Source of the DNA: Holophagaceae bacterium UBA692
Lineage (GTDB): Bacteria > Acidobacteriota > Holophagae > Holophagales > Holophagaceae
NCBI GenBank assembly: GCA_002297665.1
Contig: DBMS01000282.1
Location: forward strand, 221 to 24,394
Length of the DNA stretch: 24,174 nt
Direction: 5' to 3'
Every line of letters begins with the position of its first letter. Position 1 is the stretch's first letter. The translations under genes and the position numbers were made by a program. This document shows, one piece after another, positions 15,314 to 23,452 of the stretch. Under the pieces are notes generated by a model. It did no database searches. It saw only the letters and a list, made by a program, of their open reading frames with translations, and had not been told where the DNA came from.

Positions 15314-16753
15314 ATGCCTTCCTTCGCCCCGCGCCCCCACGGCTTCCGCACCACGGCCATCATCATCGCCTGCGCCCTGTTCATGGAGCAGCTCGACGCC
15401 ACCGTCCTGGCCACGGCGCTGCCCACCATGGCCCGGAGCTTTTCCGTCTCCCCCCTGCACATGAGCGCGGCCCTCACCAGCTACCTCCTGGGCCTGGCCA
15501 TCTTCATCCCGGCCAGCGGCCACTTCGCGGACCGGTACGGCGCCCGGCGCATCTTCCGGCTGGCCATCCTGGTCTTCACCGCCGGTTCCATGCTTTGCGG
15601 CCAGTCCACCAGCCTCCTCTTCCTGGTGGGCGCCCGGTTCCTCCAGGGCATGGGCGGGGCCATGATGGTCCCCGTGGGGCGCCTGGTGCTCCTGCGCACC
15701 GTGGACCGCAAGGACATGGTCGCGGCCATGTCCTGGTTCATGGTGCCCGCCCTCATCGGGCCCGTGGTGGGCCCGCCCCTGGGGGGCTTCCTGGTCACCT
15801 ACCTGTCCTGGCGCTGGATCTTCTACATCAACGTGCCCATCGGCATCCTGGGCATGTGGCTGGCCACGGTCTACATCGAGGACATCAAGGAGCTGGACCC
15901 CGGCCCGTTCGACCTGAAGGGGTTCCTCCTTTCCTGCGTGTCGCTTTCCTGCCTCATGTACGGGCTGGAAATGGGCAGCCGGGGGGGCGGGATCTCCCTG
16001 GGCGCGACCCTCCTGATCATCGCCGTCGGCCTGGGGGTCGGCATCGCCTACGTCCTCCACGCCCGGGGCGCCGCCAACCCGATCCTGGACTTCCGGATGA
16101 TGCGCATCCCCACCTTCGGCATCTCGGTCATCGGCGGGTCCCTCACCCGCATCACGGCAGGCGCCCTGCCCTTCCTGCTGCCCATGATGATGCAGCTGGG
16201 CTTCGGCATGTCGGCGGCCCGCAGCGGCCTCATCACCTTCAGCACCGCCGCCGGCTCGGTGCTCATGAAGATCGCCGCCCCGCCCATCCTGCGCCGCTAC
16301 GGCTTCCGCGACACGCTGGTGTGGAACAGCCTGATCGCCTCGGGGTTCCTGGCTGCCTGCGCCCTGTTCCGGCCCGGGTGGCCGGTGTTCCTCATCCACG
16401 GCGTGCTGCTCCTGGGGGGCTTCTTCCAGTCGCTGCAGTTCACCGCGCTCAACACCGTGGCCTACGCGGACATCTCCCAGCCCCGCATGAGTTCGGCCAC
16501 CAGTTTCTACGCCACCTTCCAGCAGCTGATGCTCTCCATGGGCATCTGCGTCTCCTCGGCCATCCTCGCCCTGGCCATGGCCGTCTCCGGCCACGCCAGC
16601 CCGCGCCTGTCCGATTTCTCCGCCGCGTTCCTGGGGGTGACGGCCCTCTCCGTCCTGGCCTCCCCCGTGAGCGCCCGGCTGCCCCGCGACGCGGGCCGCG
16701 CCATGAGCGGCCACGGGGAAGCGGGGGAGACGCCCCTGGCCCTGGAATCCTAG
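15314..16753 (+). CDS. MFS transporter, DHA2 (EmrB/QacA) drug-exporter type
   Basis: This 479-residue inner-membrane protein begins FRTTAIIIACALFMEQLDATVLATALPTMARSF, with the D-x-T-x-x-x-x-A-L-P motif of the DHA2 family in helix 1. MFS motif A follows as GHFADRYGARRIFR, and the antiporter motif C as IGPVVGPPLGG. The length and hydrophobic segments fit the 14-helix proton-antiporter subclass. The substrate cannot be deduced; drugs, organic acids or siderophores are possible. AGGGGG directly abuts the ATG, so the ribosome site is closely spaced. The following dehydrogenase gene starts 12 bases after the stop and is probably co-transcribed, hinting at export or import of a 2-hydroxy or 2-keto acid. 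The gene diverges from the lldP operon. Confidence 0.9.
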   Translation: MPSFAPRPHGFRTTAIIIACALFMEQLDATVLATALPTMARSFSVSPLHMSAALTSYLLGLAIFIPASGHFADRYGARRIFRLAILVFTAGSMLCGQSTSLLFLVGARFLQGMGGAMMVPVGRLVLLRTVDRKDMVAAMSWFMVPALIGPVVGPPLGGFLVTYLSWRWIFYINVPIGILGMWLATVYIEDIKELDPGPFDLKGFLLSCVSLSCLMYGLEMGSRGGGISLGATLLIIAVGLGVGIAYVLHARGAANPILDFRMMRIPTFGISVIGGSLTRITAGALPFLLPMMMQLGFGMSAARSGLITFSTAAGSVLMKIAAPPILRRYGFRDTLVWNSLIASGFLAACALFRPGWPVFLIHGVLLLGGFFQSLQFTALNTVAYADISQPRMSSATSFYATFQQLMLSMGICVSSAILALAMAVSGHASPRLSDFSAAFLGVTALSVLASPVSARLPRDAGRAMSGHGEAGETPLALES

Positions 16754-16765
16754 AAAGGAGTCCGC

Positions 16766-17737
16766 ATGGCAAGCGTCTACGTCACACGCATGCTCCCCCC
16801 GGAACCCCTCGACGCCCTCCGCCGGTGCCACGCCGTGGAGATCAACCCCCACGACCGGGCCCTGACCCGGGAGGAATTGCTGCGGGAGGTACGCGGGCGC
16901 GACGCGGTGATCACCCTGCTCACCGACACCATCGACGGGCCGGTGCTGGACGCCGCGGGGCCCCGCTGCCGGATCTTCGCCAACTACGCCGTGGGGTTCG
17001 ACAACTTCGACGTGGACGCCGCCACGGCGCGGGGCGTGATCCTCACCAACACCCCCGGGGTGCTGGACGAGGCCACCGCCACCCACGCCTGGGCCCTCCT
17101 GCTGTCCGCGGCCCGCCGCATTCCCGAGACCGACCGCTTCCTGCGCTCCGGGGCGTGGACGGGCTGGGGGCCCTTGCAGTTCCTGGGCCGGGACGTGGAC
17201 CGCACGACCCTGGGCGTCGCCGGCCTGGGCCGCATCGGCAAGGCGTTCGCGGCCAAGGCCCGCGCCTTCGACATGCGGGTGATCTACCACGACCTCCGCC
17301 CCTCCCCCGACTTCGAGCGGGCCTGCGGGGCCACCTTCGTGGACAAGGCCACCCTGCTCCGGGAGTCGGACTTCCTCTCCCTGCACCTGCCGCTGCTGCC
17401 CTCCACCCGGCACTTCATCGGCGCGGCCGAACTGGCCGCCATGAAGCCCACGGCCGTCCTCGTCAACACCGGCCGCGGCCCGCTGGTGGACGAGAAGGCC
17501 CTGGTGGCCGCCCTGCGGGACGGGGTCATCTGGGGCGCGGGCCTGGACGTCTTCGAGGAGGAGCCGCGCCTGGCGCCCGGCCTGGAGGCGCTGGACAACG
17601 TGGTCATCGTGCCCCACACCGCCTCGGCCACGTTCCGGACCCGCCAGGCCATGGGCATGACCGCGGTGGACAACGTCCTGCGCGTCCTGGCGGGGGACCC
17701 CCCCCTGACCTGCGTCAACCCGGCGGTCCTCCGCTGA
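16766..17737 (+). CDS. D-isomer-specific 2-hydroxyacid dehydrogenase (glyoxylate/hydroxypyruvate reductase-like)
   Basis: This 323-residue cytosolic protein has the standard family length. It has the Rossmann motif GLGRIG (153-158), catalytic Arg237 in NTGRGP, Glu266 in DVFEEEP and His284 in VPHTASAT, which together form the substrate and proton-relay site. Asp176 at the end of the second Rossmann strand (VIYHD) favours NAD(H) over NADP(H), by family analogy. It would reduce a 2-keto acid such as glyoxylate or hydroxypyruvate to the D-hydroxy acid. AAAGGAG at 16754-16760 is a strong ribosome site, starting right after the MFS stop. The divergent lldP permease and aminotransferase would fit a shared glycolate/glyoxylate/glycine theme, but this is inference. 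D-lactate or phosphoglycerate-like substrates are alternatives. Confidence 0.92.
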   Translation: MASVYVTRMLPPEPLDALRRCHAVEINPHDRALTREELLREVRGRDAVITLLTDTIDGPVLDAAGPRCRIFANYAVGFDNFDVDAATARGVILTNTPGVLDEATATHAWALLLSAARRIPETDRFLRSGAWTGWGPLQFLGRDVDRTTLGVAGLGRIGKAFAAKARAFDMRVIYHDLRPSPDFERACGATFVDKATLLRESDFLSLHLPLLPSTRHFIGAAELAAMKPTAVLVNTGRGPLVDEKALVAALRDGVIWGAGLDVFEEEPRLAPGLEALDNVVIVPHTASATFRTRQAMGMTAVDNVLRVLAGDPPLTCVNPAVLR

Positions 17738-17780
17738 CGGCGGACCGCGCCGGGGCGCCCTTGGCTGGAGGGACGGCGGC

Positions 17781-17806
17781 CCGTTGATCTCGATCTATTT
17801 CAACGG
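17781..17806. terminator. Small hairpin after the dehydrogenase gene
   Basis: CCGTTGA (17781-17787) and TCAACGG (17800-17806) form a perfect 7-bp stem with a 12-base loop, 44 bases after the stop codon. There is no T-run behind it, so it is a weak terminator candidate only. Confidence 0.3.
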
Positions 17807-17864
17807 AAGGCGTGTATTTCCAGGACCGGATGCATGTCAAAACATAATTTTCCGGGTCAATCCA

Positions 17865-17894
17865 TTGCGATAGCGTCTCATTCTCAGTTATGAT
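17865..17894 (+). promoter_or_regulatory. Promoter with overlapping Fur-like site for the iron-uptake operon
   Basis: TTGCGA (17865-17870) and TATGAT (17889-17894) are spaced by 18 bases, giving a plausible sigma-70 promoter about 140 bases ahead of the receptor gene. The spacer includes TCTCATTCTC (17875-17884), whose inverse contains GAGAATGAGA, the kind of half-site seen in Fur boxes; the left half matches the consensus poorly. The downstream genes are typical Fur targets, so iron repression is likely. The exact box is inferred. Confidence 0.5.
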
Positions 17895-18032
17895 CCCTGG
17901 AACGCCCCAGGAACCCCGTGACGCCGCCCGCCCCCTTTGAAACCGCCCTGAACCCGGTGAACCTCCCGCACCCGGCTGATTGCCTCTTCGCTTTGGCCGC
18001 CTGACGTCCCATCAACCCCCTAAGGAGTCCCC

Positions 18033-20183
18033 GTGTCGACCCTCGCGCCCTCACTGGCCCTCGGCCTGTTCGCCGTGCCCGCCTTCGCCCAGCAAGCCCC
18101 CGCCGAAAAGCCCGAAACCCTCCTCCCGGAGGTGAAGGTCCGGGGGGGAAGGACCTACAAGCCGCAGGATTCCGCGTCCCCCAAGCAGGCCGCGGCGCTC
18201 ACGGACACCCCCCAGTCCGTCACCGTCGTCCCCCAGGCGGTGCTCCAGGACCAGGGCGTCACGACCCTGCGCGACGCCCTGCGCAACGTGGCCGGCATCA
18301 GCCTGGCCGCGGGCGAAGGCGGGGCCCAGGGCGACAGCCTGACCCTGCGCGGCTTCTCGGCCCGCAACGACCTCTTCCTGGACGGCATGCGCGATTTCGG
18401 CAGCTACTACCGGGATTCCTTCAACCTCGAGACGGTGGAGGTCACCAAGGGCGCGTCCTCGGTGCTCTTCGGCCGGGGCTCCACGGGCGGGACCGTCAAC
18501 CAGATCAGCAAGACCGCCCGGCTCCGGGGCGCGAACAGCCTCACCCTCATGGGCGGGACCGACCGCGCCCGCCGCCTCACGGGGGATTTCAACACGGCCC
18601 TCGGGGAGCATTCCGCCTTCCGGGTGAACGTGCTCTCCCACGGGTCCGACGTGGCCGGACGGGACGTGGCCCAGGACCGGCGCACGGGATTCGCGCCCAC
18701 GCTCTCCTTCGGCCTGCGCACGCCCACGGTGGTGACCGTGGGCTACTTCCACCAGGCCGAGACCAACGTGCCCGACTACGGCCTGCCGTGGTTCTTCGAC
18801 CGCCCCGCGGACGTGGACCGGTCCAACTACTACGGCTTCAAGGACGCCAACCGCCTCATCACCACCGTGGACGTCTTCACGGCGCGCATCGAGCACCAGG
18901 TGGGCGACGCCCTCACGATCCGGGACCAGGTGCGCCACGGCCGCTACGCGCGCGACGTGCAGATCACGGAGGCGCGCATGCCCGCGGGCCTGACGCCGGC
19001 CACGCCGCTTTCCTCCATCAGCGTCACCCGGGGCCAGATCACCGCGGAAAGCGCCGAGACGTTCTTCCAGAACCAGCTGGACCTCACCTTCAGGCAGGCC
19101 TCCGGGGCCTTCAGCCACACGCTGGTGGCGGGCGTGGAGGCCACGCGGGAGGGTTCCCGCCCGGTGCGGCCCACGATCACCTTCGCGGGCGCCAACGGGA
19201 CCACCAGCCTGGTCGACCCCGACCCGGGCGCGCCCTACCTCCCCTCGGGGGTCGCCTCCACGTCCCGCACGACCACGGTGGCCAGGAGCCTGGGCGTCTA
19301 CGCCCTGGAGACGGTGAAATGGGGCGAGGCCTGGGAATTCCTCGCGGGGGTCCGGTGGGACCGGTTCGCGGCCGAGTTCGACCAGACCGTCGATGCCGCC
19401 GCCCCCTCCGCCTCGGCCTTCGACCACACCGACACCATGCTCAGCTGGCGCGCGGGGATCGTCTTCAAGCCGCTTCCCGACGGCAGCGTCTACCTCTCGT
19501 ACGGCACCTCCTTCAACCCCTCGGCCGAGGCCCTCGCCCTCTCCGCCAGCACCGCGGACGTGGATCCGGAGAAGAACCGGAACCTGGAGGTGGGCACCAA
19601 GTGGGATCTGGCCGGGGGGCGCCTCTCCCTGAGCGGGGCCCTCTACCGGCTGGAGAAGACCGATGCGCGGGTGCCCGATCCGGCCCCGGGCTCCATCTCC
19701 AACATCCTGGGCGGGAACCAGCGGGTCCAGGGCTTCGAACTCGGCCTGGCGGGCCGGATCAACGAGCGCTGGCAGGTATTTTCCGGCTACGCCTTCGCCG
19801 ACGGCGAGGTGGTCGCCACCACCGCCGCCCACACCCAGGGCAACCCCCTGGCCAACGCCCCGAGGCACACGTTCAGCCTGTGGACCACCTACGCCCCCTC
19901 GGACACGGTGGAAGTCGGCGCGGGCCTCCAGGGCGTCTCGCGCCGGGTGGCCAGCAGCACCGCCATCGAGTACGGCGCCGGTTCAGGCGTCTGGAAGCTC
20001 AAGGAAGCCGACGGCTACGTGAAGGTGGACCTCATGGCCAAGGTGCGGCTGACCCCCAAGGTCGATCTCCAGGTGAACCTGCTCAACGCCGCCAACACGG
20101 CCTACTGGGACCTCCTGCACCCGAGCCACGTGGTGCCCGGGGCCACCCGGACCCTGCGGGTCGGCCTGAACGCGAAGTTCTAG
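18033..20183 (+). CDS. TonB-dependent outer-membrane siderophore receptor (Fiu/CirA-type)
   Basis: This 716-residue protein starts with GTG at 18033, preceded by AAGGAG (18022-18027). An in-frame TAA at 18021 rules out a longer form. The signal peptide ends in FAVPAFA before QQ but has no Lys/Arg in its first residues, which is unusual. A TonB-box-like LPEVKVRG follows. The plug (about 55-170) shows DTPQSVTVVPQAVL, SLTLRGFSARNDLFLDGMRD and EVTKGASSVLFGRGSTGGTVNQISK, the pattern of catecholate siderophore receptors such as Fiu. The remainder is a beta-barrel ending in the usual terminal Phe (GLNAKF). It would import ferric siderophore using TonB-ExbBD energy, which is not encoded here. PiuC and a PepSY protein follow within a few bases, forming an iron operon. 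Confidence 0.95.
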   Translation: MSTLAPSLALGLFAVPAFAQQAPAEKPETLLPEVKVRGGRTYKPQDSASPKQAAALTDTPQSVTVVPQAVLQDQGVTTLRDALRNVAGISLAAGEGGAQGDSLTLRGFSARNDLFLDGMRDFGSYYRDSFNLETVEVTKGASSVLFGRGSTGGTVNQISKTARLRGANSLTLMGGTDRARRLTGDFNTALGEHSAFRVNVLSHGSDVAGRDVAQDRRTGFAPTLSFGLRTPTVVTVGYFHQAETNVPDYGLPWFFDRPADVDRSNYYGFKDANRLITTVDVFTARIEHQVGDALTIRDQVRHGRYARDVQITEARMPAGLTPATPLSSISVTRGQITAESAETFFQNQLDLTFRQASGAFSHTLVAGVEATREGSRPVRPTITFAGANGTTSLVDPDPGAPYLPSGVASTSRTTTVARSLGVYALETVKWGEAWEFLAGVRWDRFAAEFDQTVDAAAPSASAFDHTDTMLSWRAGIVFKPLPDGSVYLSYGTSFNPSAEALALSASTADVDPEKNRNLEVGTKWDLAGGRLSLSGALYRLEKTDARVPDPAPGSISNILGGNQRVQGFELGLAGRINERWQVFSGYAFADGEVVATTAAHTQGNPLANAPRHTFSLWTTYAPSDTVEVGAGLQGVSRRVASSTAIEYGAGSGVWKLKEADGYVKVDLMAKVRLTPKVDLQVNLLNAANTAYWDLLHPSHVVPGATRTLRVGLNAKF

Positions 20184-20195
20184 GGAGGCGCGGCC

Positions 20196-20876
20196 ATGCT
20201 CGTCGACATTCCGCAGGTGCTCGACGCCGCCGAGGTGCTCCGTTGCCGGCGGCGCCTGGCGGAAGCGGGCTGGGTGGACGGCCGGGTGACGGCCGGCCAC
20301 CAGTCCGCGCAGGTCAAGGCCAACCTGCAGCTGCCCGAGGAGAGCGAAGCCGCCCGGGAACTGGGCGGCCTCATTCTGGGCAAGCTGGAGGGGAATCCGC
20401 TCTTCCTCAGCGCGGCGCTTCCGGCCCGCGTCTACCCGCCCCTCTTCAACCGCTACGCGGCCGGCATGGGCTTCGGGAACCACGTGGACAACGCCATCCG
20501 GACCCTTCCGGGCCAGGCCGCCCGCATCCGCACGGACCTATCCGCCACCCTGTTCCTTTCCGGCCCCGAGGACTACGACGGCGGAGAGCTCCTCGTGGAG
20601 GACACCTTCGGCGTCCATTCCGTGAAGCTGCCGGCGGGCCACCTGGTCCTGTACCCCTCCGGCAGCCTCCACCGGGTGGCTCCCGTGACCCGCGGGGAGC
20701 GCCTGGCCTCCTTCTTCTGGATCCAGAGCATGGTGCGCGACGACGCCCGCAGGACCCTGCTCCTGGACCTGGACACGGCCGTGCAGGGCGTCCGGGGCGA
20801 GCTCCCCGCCCACCCGTCCCTGCTCACCCTCACCGCCTGCTATCACAACCTCCTGCGCATGTGGGGTGAACCTTGA
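20196..20876 (+). CDS. piuC: PKHD-type Fe(II)/2-oxoglutarate hydroxylase (PiuC/YbiX)
   Basis: This 226-residue protein has the standard PiuC/YbiX length. It is a 2-oxoglutarate-dependent dioxygenase whose iron ligands are seen as His96 and Asp98 (GNHVDNA) and His159 (GSLHRVAPV). Arg169 in TRGERLASFFWIQS is the likely 2-oxoglutarate-binding residue. The segment DYDGGELLVEDTFG is also characteristic. The natural substrate is not established. The gene regularly accompanies Fiu/PiuA siderophore receptors, as here, where it starts 12 bases after the receptor stop behind a GGGAGG. Its stop overlaps the start of the PepSY gene. Co-regulation with the receptor by iron is expected. Confidence 0.95.
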   Translation: MLVDIPQVLDAAEVLRCRRRLAEAGWVDGRVTAGHQSAQVKANLQLPEESEAARELGGLILGKLEGNPLFLSAALPARVYPPLFNRYAAGMGFGNHVDNAIRTLPGQAARIRTDLSATLFLSGPEDYDGGELLVEDTFGVHSVKLPAGHLVLYPSGSLHRVAPVTRGERLASFFWIQSMVRDDARRTLLLDLDTAVQGVRGELPAHPSLLTLTACYHNLLRMWGEP

Positions 20877-22015
20877 CCTTTCGCAAAGCGATCTTCTGGA
20901 CCCACCTCGCCGCCGGCCTCGCGGCGGGGCTGGTCGTGGCCGTCCTGGCTTCCACGGGGGCCGCCCTGGCCTTCGAGCACGAGCTGGTGGACTGGGCGGA
21001 ACGGGACGTGCGCAGGGTGGCCGTCCCCGCCGGCGCCGTCCGATGGGACCTGGAGGCCCTGAAGGGGCGGCTGCGGGAGGCCGAACCTTCGGTGCGGAAC
21101 CCGGCCGTGACGGTGTTCCGGGACCCGGCCGCGGCCGTGGTCTTCACCGAGGGGCGCGACAGGGCCTGGTTCCTGGACCCCTACACCGGGGAGGTGAGGC
21201 GGCCCGCCACCCGCCGCATGCACGCGTTCATGGCGTCCATGACGGACGCGCACCGGTGGCTGGCCCTGGGCGGCGACTTCCGGTCCGCCGGCAGGGCCGT
21301 CACCGGCGCCGGCAACCTGGCCTTCCTCCTGCTCTGCCTCACCGGAGCCGTGCTCTGGTGGCCCCGGAAATGGACCTGGGCGAACCTGAGGCGCCTTGCG
21401 CTCCCGTCCCTGGCCCCCGGCGGGAAGGCCCGCGACTTCAACTGGCACGCCAGCGTGGGCCTGTGGACGGCGCCGGTCCTGACCGTCCTGACGGTCACCG
21501 CCGTGCCCATCTCCTATCGCTGGGCCTCCGACGCCGTCTTCCGCGCCGCGGGGGAGGTCCCGCCGGGCCCCTCCCAGCCGCCCCTTCCCCACCCGGGCCC
21601 CCGGGCACGCCCGGTCCCCCTGGATGCCGTCCTGGCCCTCGCGGAGAAGGAAGTTCCAGGATGGCTGCAAATGGGCATCCGGACCGGAGGGGGGCGCCCC
21701 GCCCCCGGCGAGGCCGCCGGTCCCCCGCCCATCACCGTGACCCTGCGGGAAGCCGCCCCGTGGCCCCGCACGGCCACCACCACGCTCGCCGTGCACCCCG
21801 CCACGGGCGATCTGCTCCACCGCACCGCCTTCGCGGACCTCAGCCGGGGCCGGAGGATCCGGTCCTGGATGCGCTTCCTCCACACGGGGCAGGCCCTTGG
21901 GGGGTGGGGTCAGCTCGTGGCCGGCCTGGCCTGCGCCGGGGCCCTCCTCCTGGTCTACACGGGCGTCGCGTTGAGCTGCCGGAGGTTCTTCCCGTCCCGG
22001 CTCAGCGGTGCCTGA
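20873..22015 (+). CDS. PepSY-associated transmembrane protein (iron-regulated, PiuB/FoxB-like)
   Basis: This 380-residue inner-membrane protein appears to start at TTG (20873), which overlaps the piuC stop in TTGA and gives MTFRKAIFWTHLAAGLAAGL, the usual N-terminus of the family. Four hydrophobic helices are visible, near residues 9-35, 140-165, 190-215 and 345-370. Histidines lie near them (WTHLAAG, MHAFMASMTDAHRWL, FNWHASVGLW, FLHTGQALGG). A periplasmic PepSY-like part (about 225-320) shows FADLSRGR and HPATGDLLHR. Homologues such as FoxB reduce ferric siderophores in the periplasm using haem or quinol electrons, so a similar role is inferred. It ends the iron operon and overlaps the convergent response-regulator gene by 14 bases. 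Confidence 0.9.
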   Translation: MTFRKAIFWTHLAAGLAAGLVVAVLASTGAALAFEHELVDWAERDVRRVAVPAGAVRWDLEALKGRLREAEPSVRNPAVTVFRDPAAAVVFTEGRDRAWFLDPYTGEVRRPATRRMHAFMASMTDAHRWLALGGDFRSAGRAVTGAGNLAFLLLCLTGAVLWWPRKWTWANLRRLALPSLAPGGKARDFNWHASVGLWTAPVLTVLTVTAVPISYRWASDAVFRAAGEVPPGPSQPPLPHPGPRARPVPLDAVLALAEKEVPGWLQMGIRTGGGRPAPGEAAGPPPITVTLREAAPWPRTATTTLAVHPATGDLLHRTAFADLSRGRRIRSWMRFLHTGQALGGWGQLVAGLACAGALLLVYTGVALSCRRFFPSRLSGA

Positions 22016-22892
22016 TCTCGGCCACCACGCAGTTCCCGTTGCCGCTGAACGTAACCCGGTCGAAGGCCTCCCACCGGGCCAGGAGGATCCCCCGCCCGTG
22101 GCTGTCCGACATCCGGCTGGCGTCGACCCCCTCGTAGGCCCGCCAGTCGAAGCCTTCGCCCATGTCCTGGATGCGGATGCGGGTGACGGCGTCCGTGCGC
22201 GTGAGCGAAACCACCACCTGGCGGTCCCGGTAGGCCGGAAGCTCCAGGCGCCTCGCGACCTCGCCGGCCCAGGCCTGCCGGGCGATGAGATCGGTCTTCT
22301 CCTGGTAGGTGATGCCCAGGTTGCCGTGCTCCACGGCGTTGACGAGCAGTTCCAGGATCCCCGTCACCGTGCGCCGGGGGTCCGGGAAGGCCTTGGCCAG
22401 GAGCGTGGCCAGGTCGCCGCAGGCGTCGAGGGTGCGGAGGTGGAACACGCCCCGGCGCACCAGGCCCATGGCCGAACGGATGCTGTCGAGCTCCGCGTAG
22501 AGCTTTTTCCGGGTCTCGAATTCCCGCACCGCCGACCCCACCACCTGGGCCACCATCCGCGGATCCAGCGGCTTGACCAGGTAGTGCAGCGCGCCGGCCT
22601 TCAGGCCCTCCCGGATGTCCTCGTCGCCGTCCATGGCCGTCTCCAGCACCACGGGAATGTCCTGGAGGCCCGGCGTGTCCTTCATGTGCTTGAGCACCTG
22701 GAGGCCGTCCATGCCCGGCATCATGCGGTCCAGCAGCACCGTCGCGAAGCCCGGGTTGGCCGCGAGGCGGTCCAGGGCCGCGAGGCCGTCGCCGGCCAGG
22801 GTGATGTGGTAGCCTTCCCGCGCCAGGGTGCCCCTCAGCAGCGTCGCCGTGAGGTCGTCGTCTTCCACGATCAGGATTTTCGGACGGGGCAT
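22002..22892 (-). CDS. Response regulator fused to a histidine-kinase-like ATPase domain
   Basis: The protein has 296 residues. The receiver domain (1-120) has the acidic pocket E10-D11-D12, phospho-acceptor Asp55 (LLDRMMPG), Thr85 and Lys107 (LVKPLD). A helical linker (about 120-165) leads to an HATPase_c-type domain with the N-box ELLVNAVEHGNLGI (Asn185, His189), a G1-like DMGEGFDW and SHGRGILLAR. No His phospho-acceptor helix with a clear H-box is present, so it resembles RsbW/anti-sigma-type ATPases under receiver control rather than a kinase. It may switch a partner by phosphorylation-dependent binding, but the target is unknown. A GGAG precedes the ATG. It runs opposite to the iron operon and no cognate kinase is adjacent. 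Confidence 0.88.
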   Translation of the reverse strand: MPRPKILIVEDDDLTATLLRGTLAREGYHITLAGDGLAALDRLAANPGFATVLLDRMMPGMDGLQVLKHMKDTPGLQDIPVVLETAMDGDEDIREGLKAGALHYLVKPLDPRMVAQVVGSAVREFETRKKLYAELDSIRSAMGLVRRGVFHLRTLDACGDLATLLAKAFPDPRRTVTGILELLVNAVEHGNLGITYQEKTDLIARQAWAGEVARRLELPAYRDRQVVVSLTRTDAVTRIRIQDMGEGFDWRAYEGVDASRMSDSHGRGILLARWEAFDRVTFSGNGNCVVAEIRHR

Positions 22893-23088
22893 GGGCTTCT
22901 CCGGGGCGCGGCCGGCACGGTCGTGGAGCCGGATCCATCATCGCAGAGGTTGCCCCTTCCCCGGGACCGCCAGGAACCGGAATCCCCGTGGCCTCACCCA
23001 GGATCATCCGGTGCGTGGCCCCGGGCGCGAAGGAGCACGACATGCAGGCAAACGATCCCGCCCCCGTTCCGGGCCGCCCCGCCCCCCC
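22893..23088. other. Unassigned GC-rich stretch upstream of the response regulator, at a composition boundary
   Basis: This stretch should hold the response-regulator promoter, but no good -35/-10 pair was found. The minus strand is open without a stop through it, as a continuation of the lipoprotein frame, but the translated text resembles no protein I know. A seven-C run lies at its right edge (23082-23088), next to where lipoprotein similarity ends. Confidence 0.5.
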
Positions 23089-23328
23089 GTTCCCGCCCCA
23101 GCCCCAGGAGCCGCCGATCCAGACATAGGCCGGCGAGGGAGCCACCGGGATCACCTCGTTGATCAGGGGAGGCGGGGCCATGGGTGCATAGACGTCGCCC
23201 GCAACCACCTCGGTTCCATAAGCCGGATAGGCCGGGGCCACCACGCAGCCCGTAAGCAGGGCAGCGGAGCCGCCCAGCAGCAAGACCGGCAGCAGTCGGC
23301 GGGTCATGGTTTGAGAGATGAAGGACAT
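23089..23328 (-). pseudogene. YXWXGXW-type lipoprotein, 5' part only (3' end lost)
   Basis: ATG at 23328 with AGGAG five bases upstream starts a protein with a lipoprotein signal, MTRRLLPVLLLGGSAALLTGC, whose LLTGC is a lipobox with Cys28. The mature part is Pro/Ala/Tyr-rich and reaches APPPLINEVIPVAPSPAYVW and IGGSWGWGGN, the first repeat of small betaproteobacterial lipoproteins with Trp/Gly-rich repeats. At about residue 80 the expected continuation is replaced by unrelated Gly/Pro-rich text. The frame then stays open with no stop, running in another frame over the response-regulator gene. I read this as an interrupted gene at a junction, not a long real protein. It lies downstream of htpX, beyond a terminator. 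Confidence 0.65.
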
Positions 23329-23375
23329 CACAACTCCTGAAAGTCCGGGGACATGTATATGCTCCTACAACGCAA

Positions 23376-23404
23376 AAGCCCCTGCCGGTTGTTGACAGGG
23401 GCTT
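23376..23404 (-). terminator. Rho-independent terminator of htpX
   Basis: AAGCCCCTG and CAGGGGCTT form a perfect 9-bp stem with an 11-base loop. Read on the minus strand the stem is followed by TT then GCG, completing a TTTT run. It starts about 50 bases after the htpX stop. It is the only textbook intrinsic terminator I found in the window, which fits the different origin of this end. Confidence 0.85.
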
Positions 23405-23452
23405 GTGAAGCAGCGGTAAAGACCGGCTACTGCCGTTTACACATGCGTACGC

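Noticed and set aside
12843..17617. Very long open frames antisense to lldP/cupin (plus) and to the MFS/dehydrogenase genes (minus)
   Set aside because: Low-complexity His/Gly/Asp/Glu-rich translations with no recognisable motif, each shadowing confidently identified genes.
18051..19868. 605-residue minus-strand frame opposite the TonB receptor
   Set aside because: Shadow of the receptor gene. No ribosome site, signal or domain; composition is typical of antisense high-GC frames.
21955..23331. 458-residue minus-strand frame joining the lipoprotein start to the response-regulator region
   Set aside because: Only the first ~80 residues look like a protein. The remainder is an out-of-frame reading of the response-regulator gene and its upstream region.
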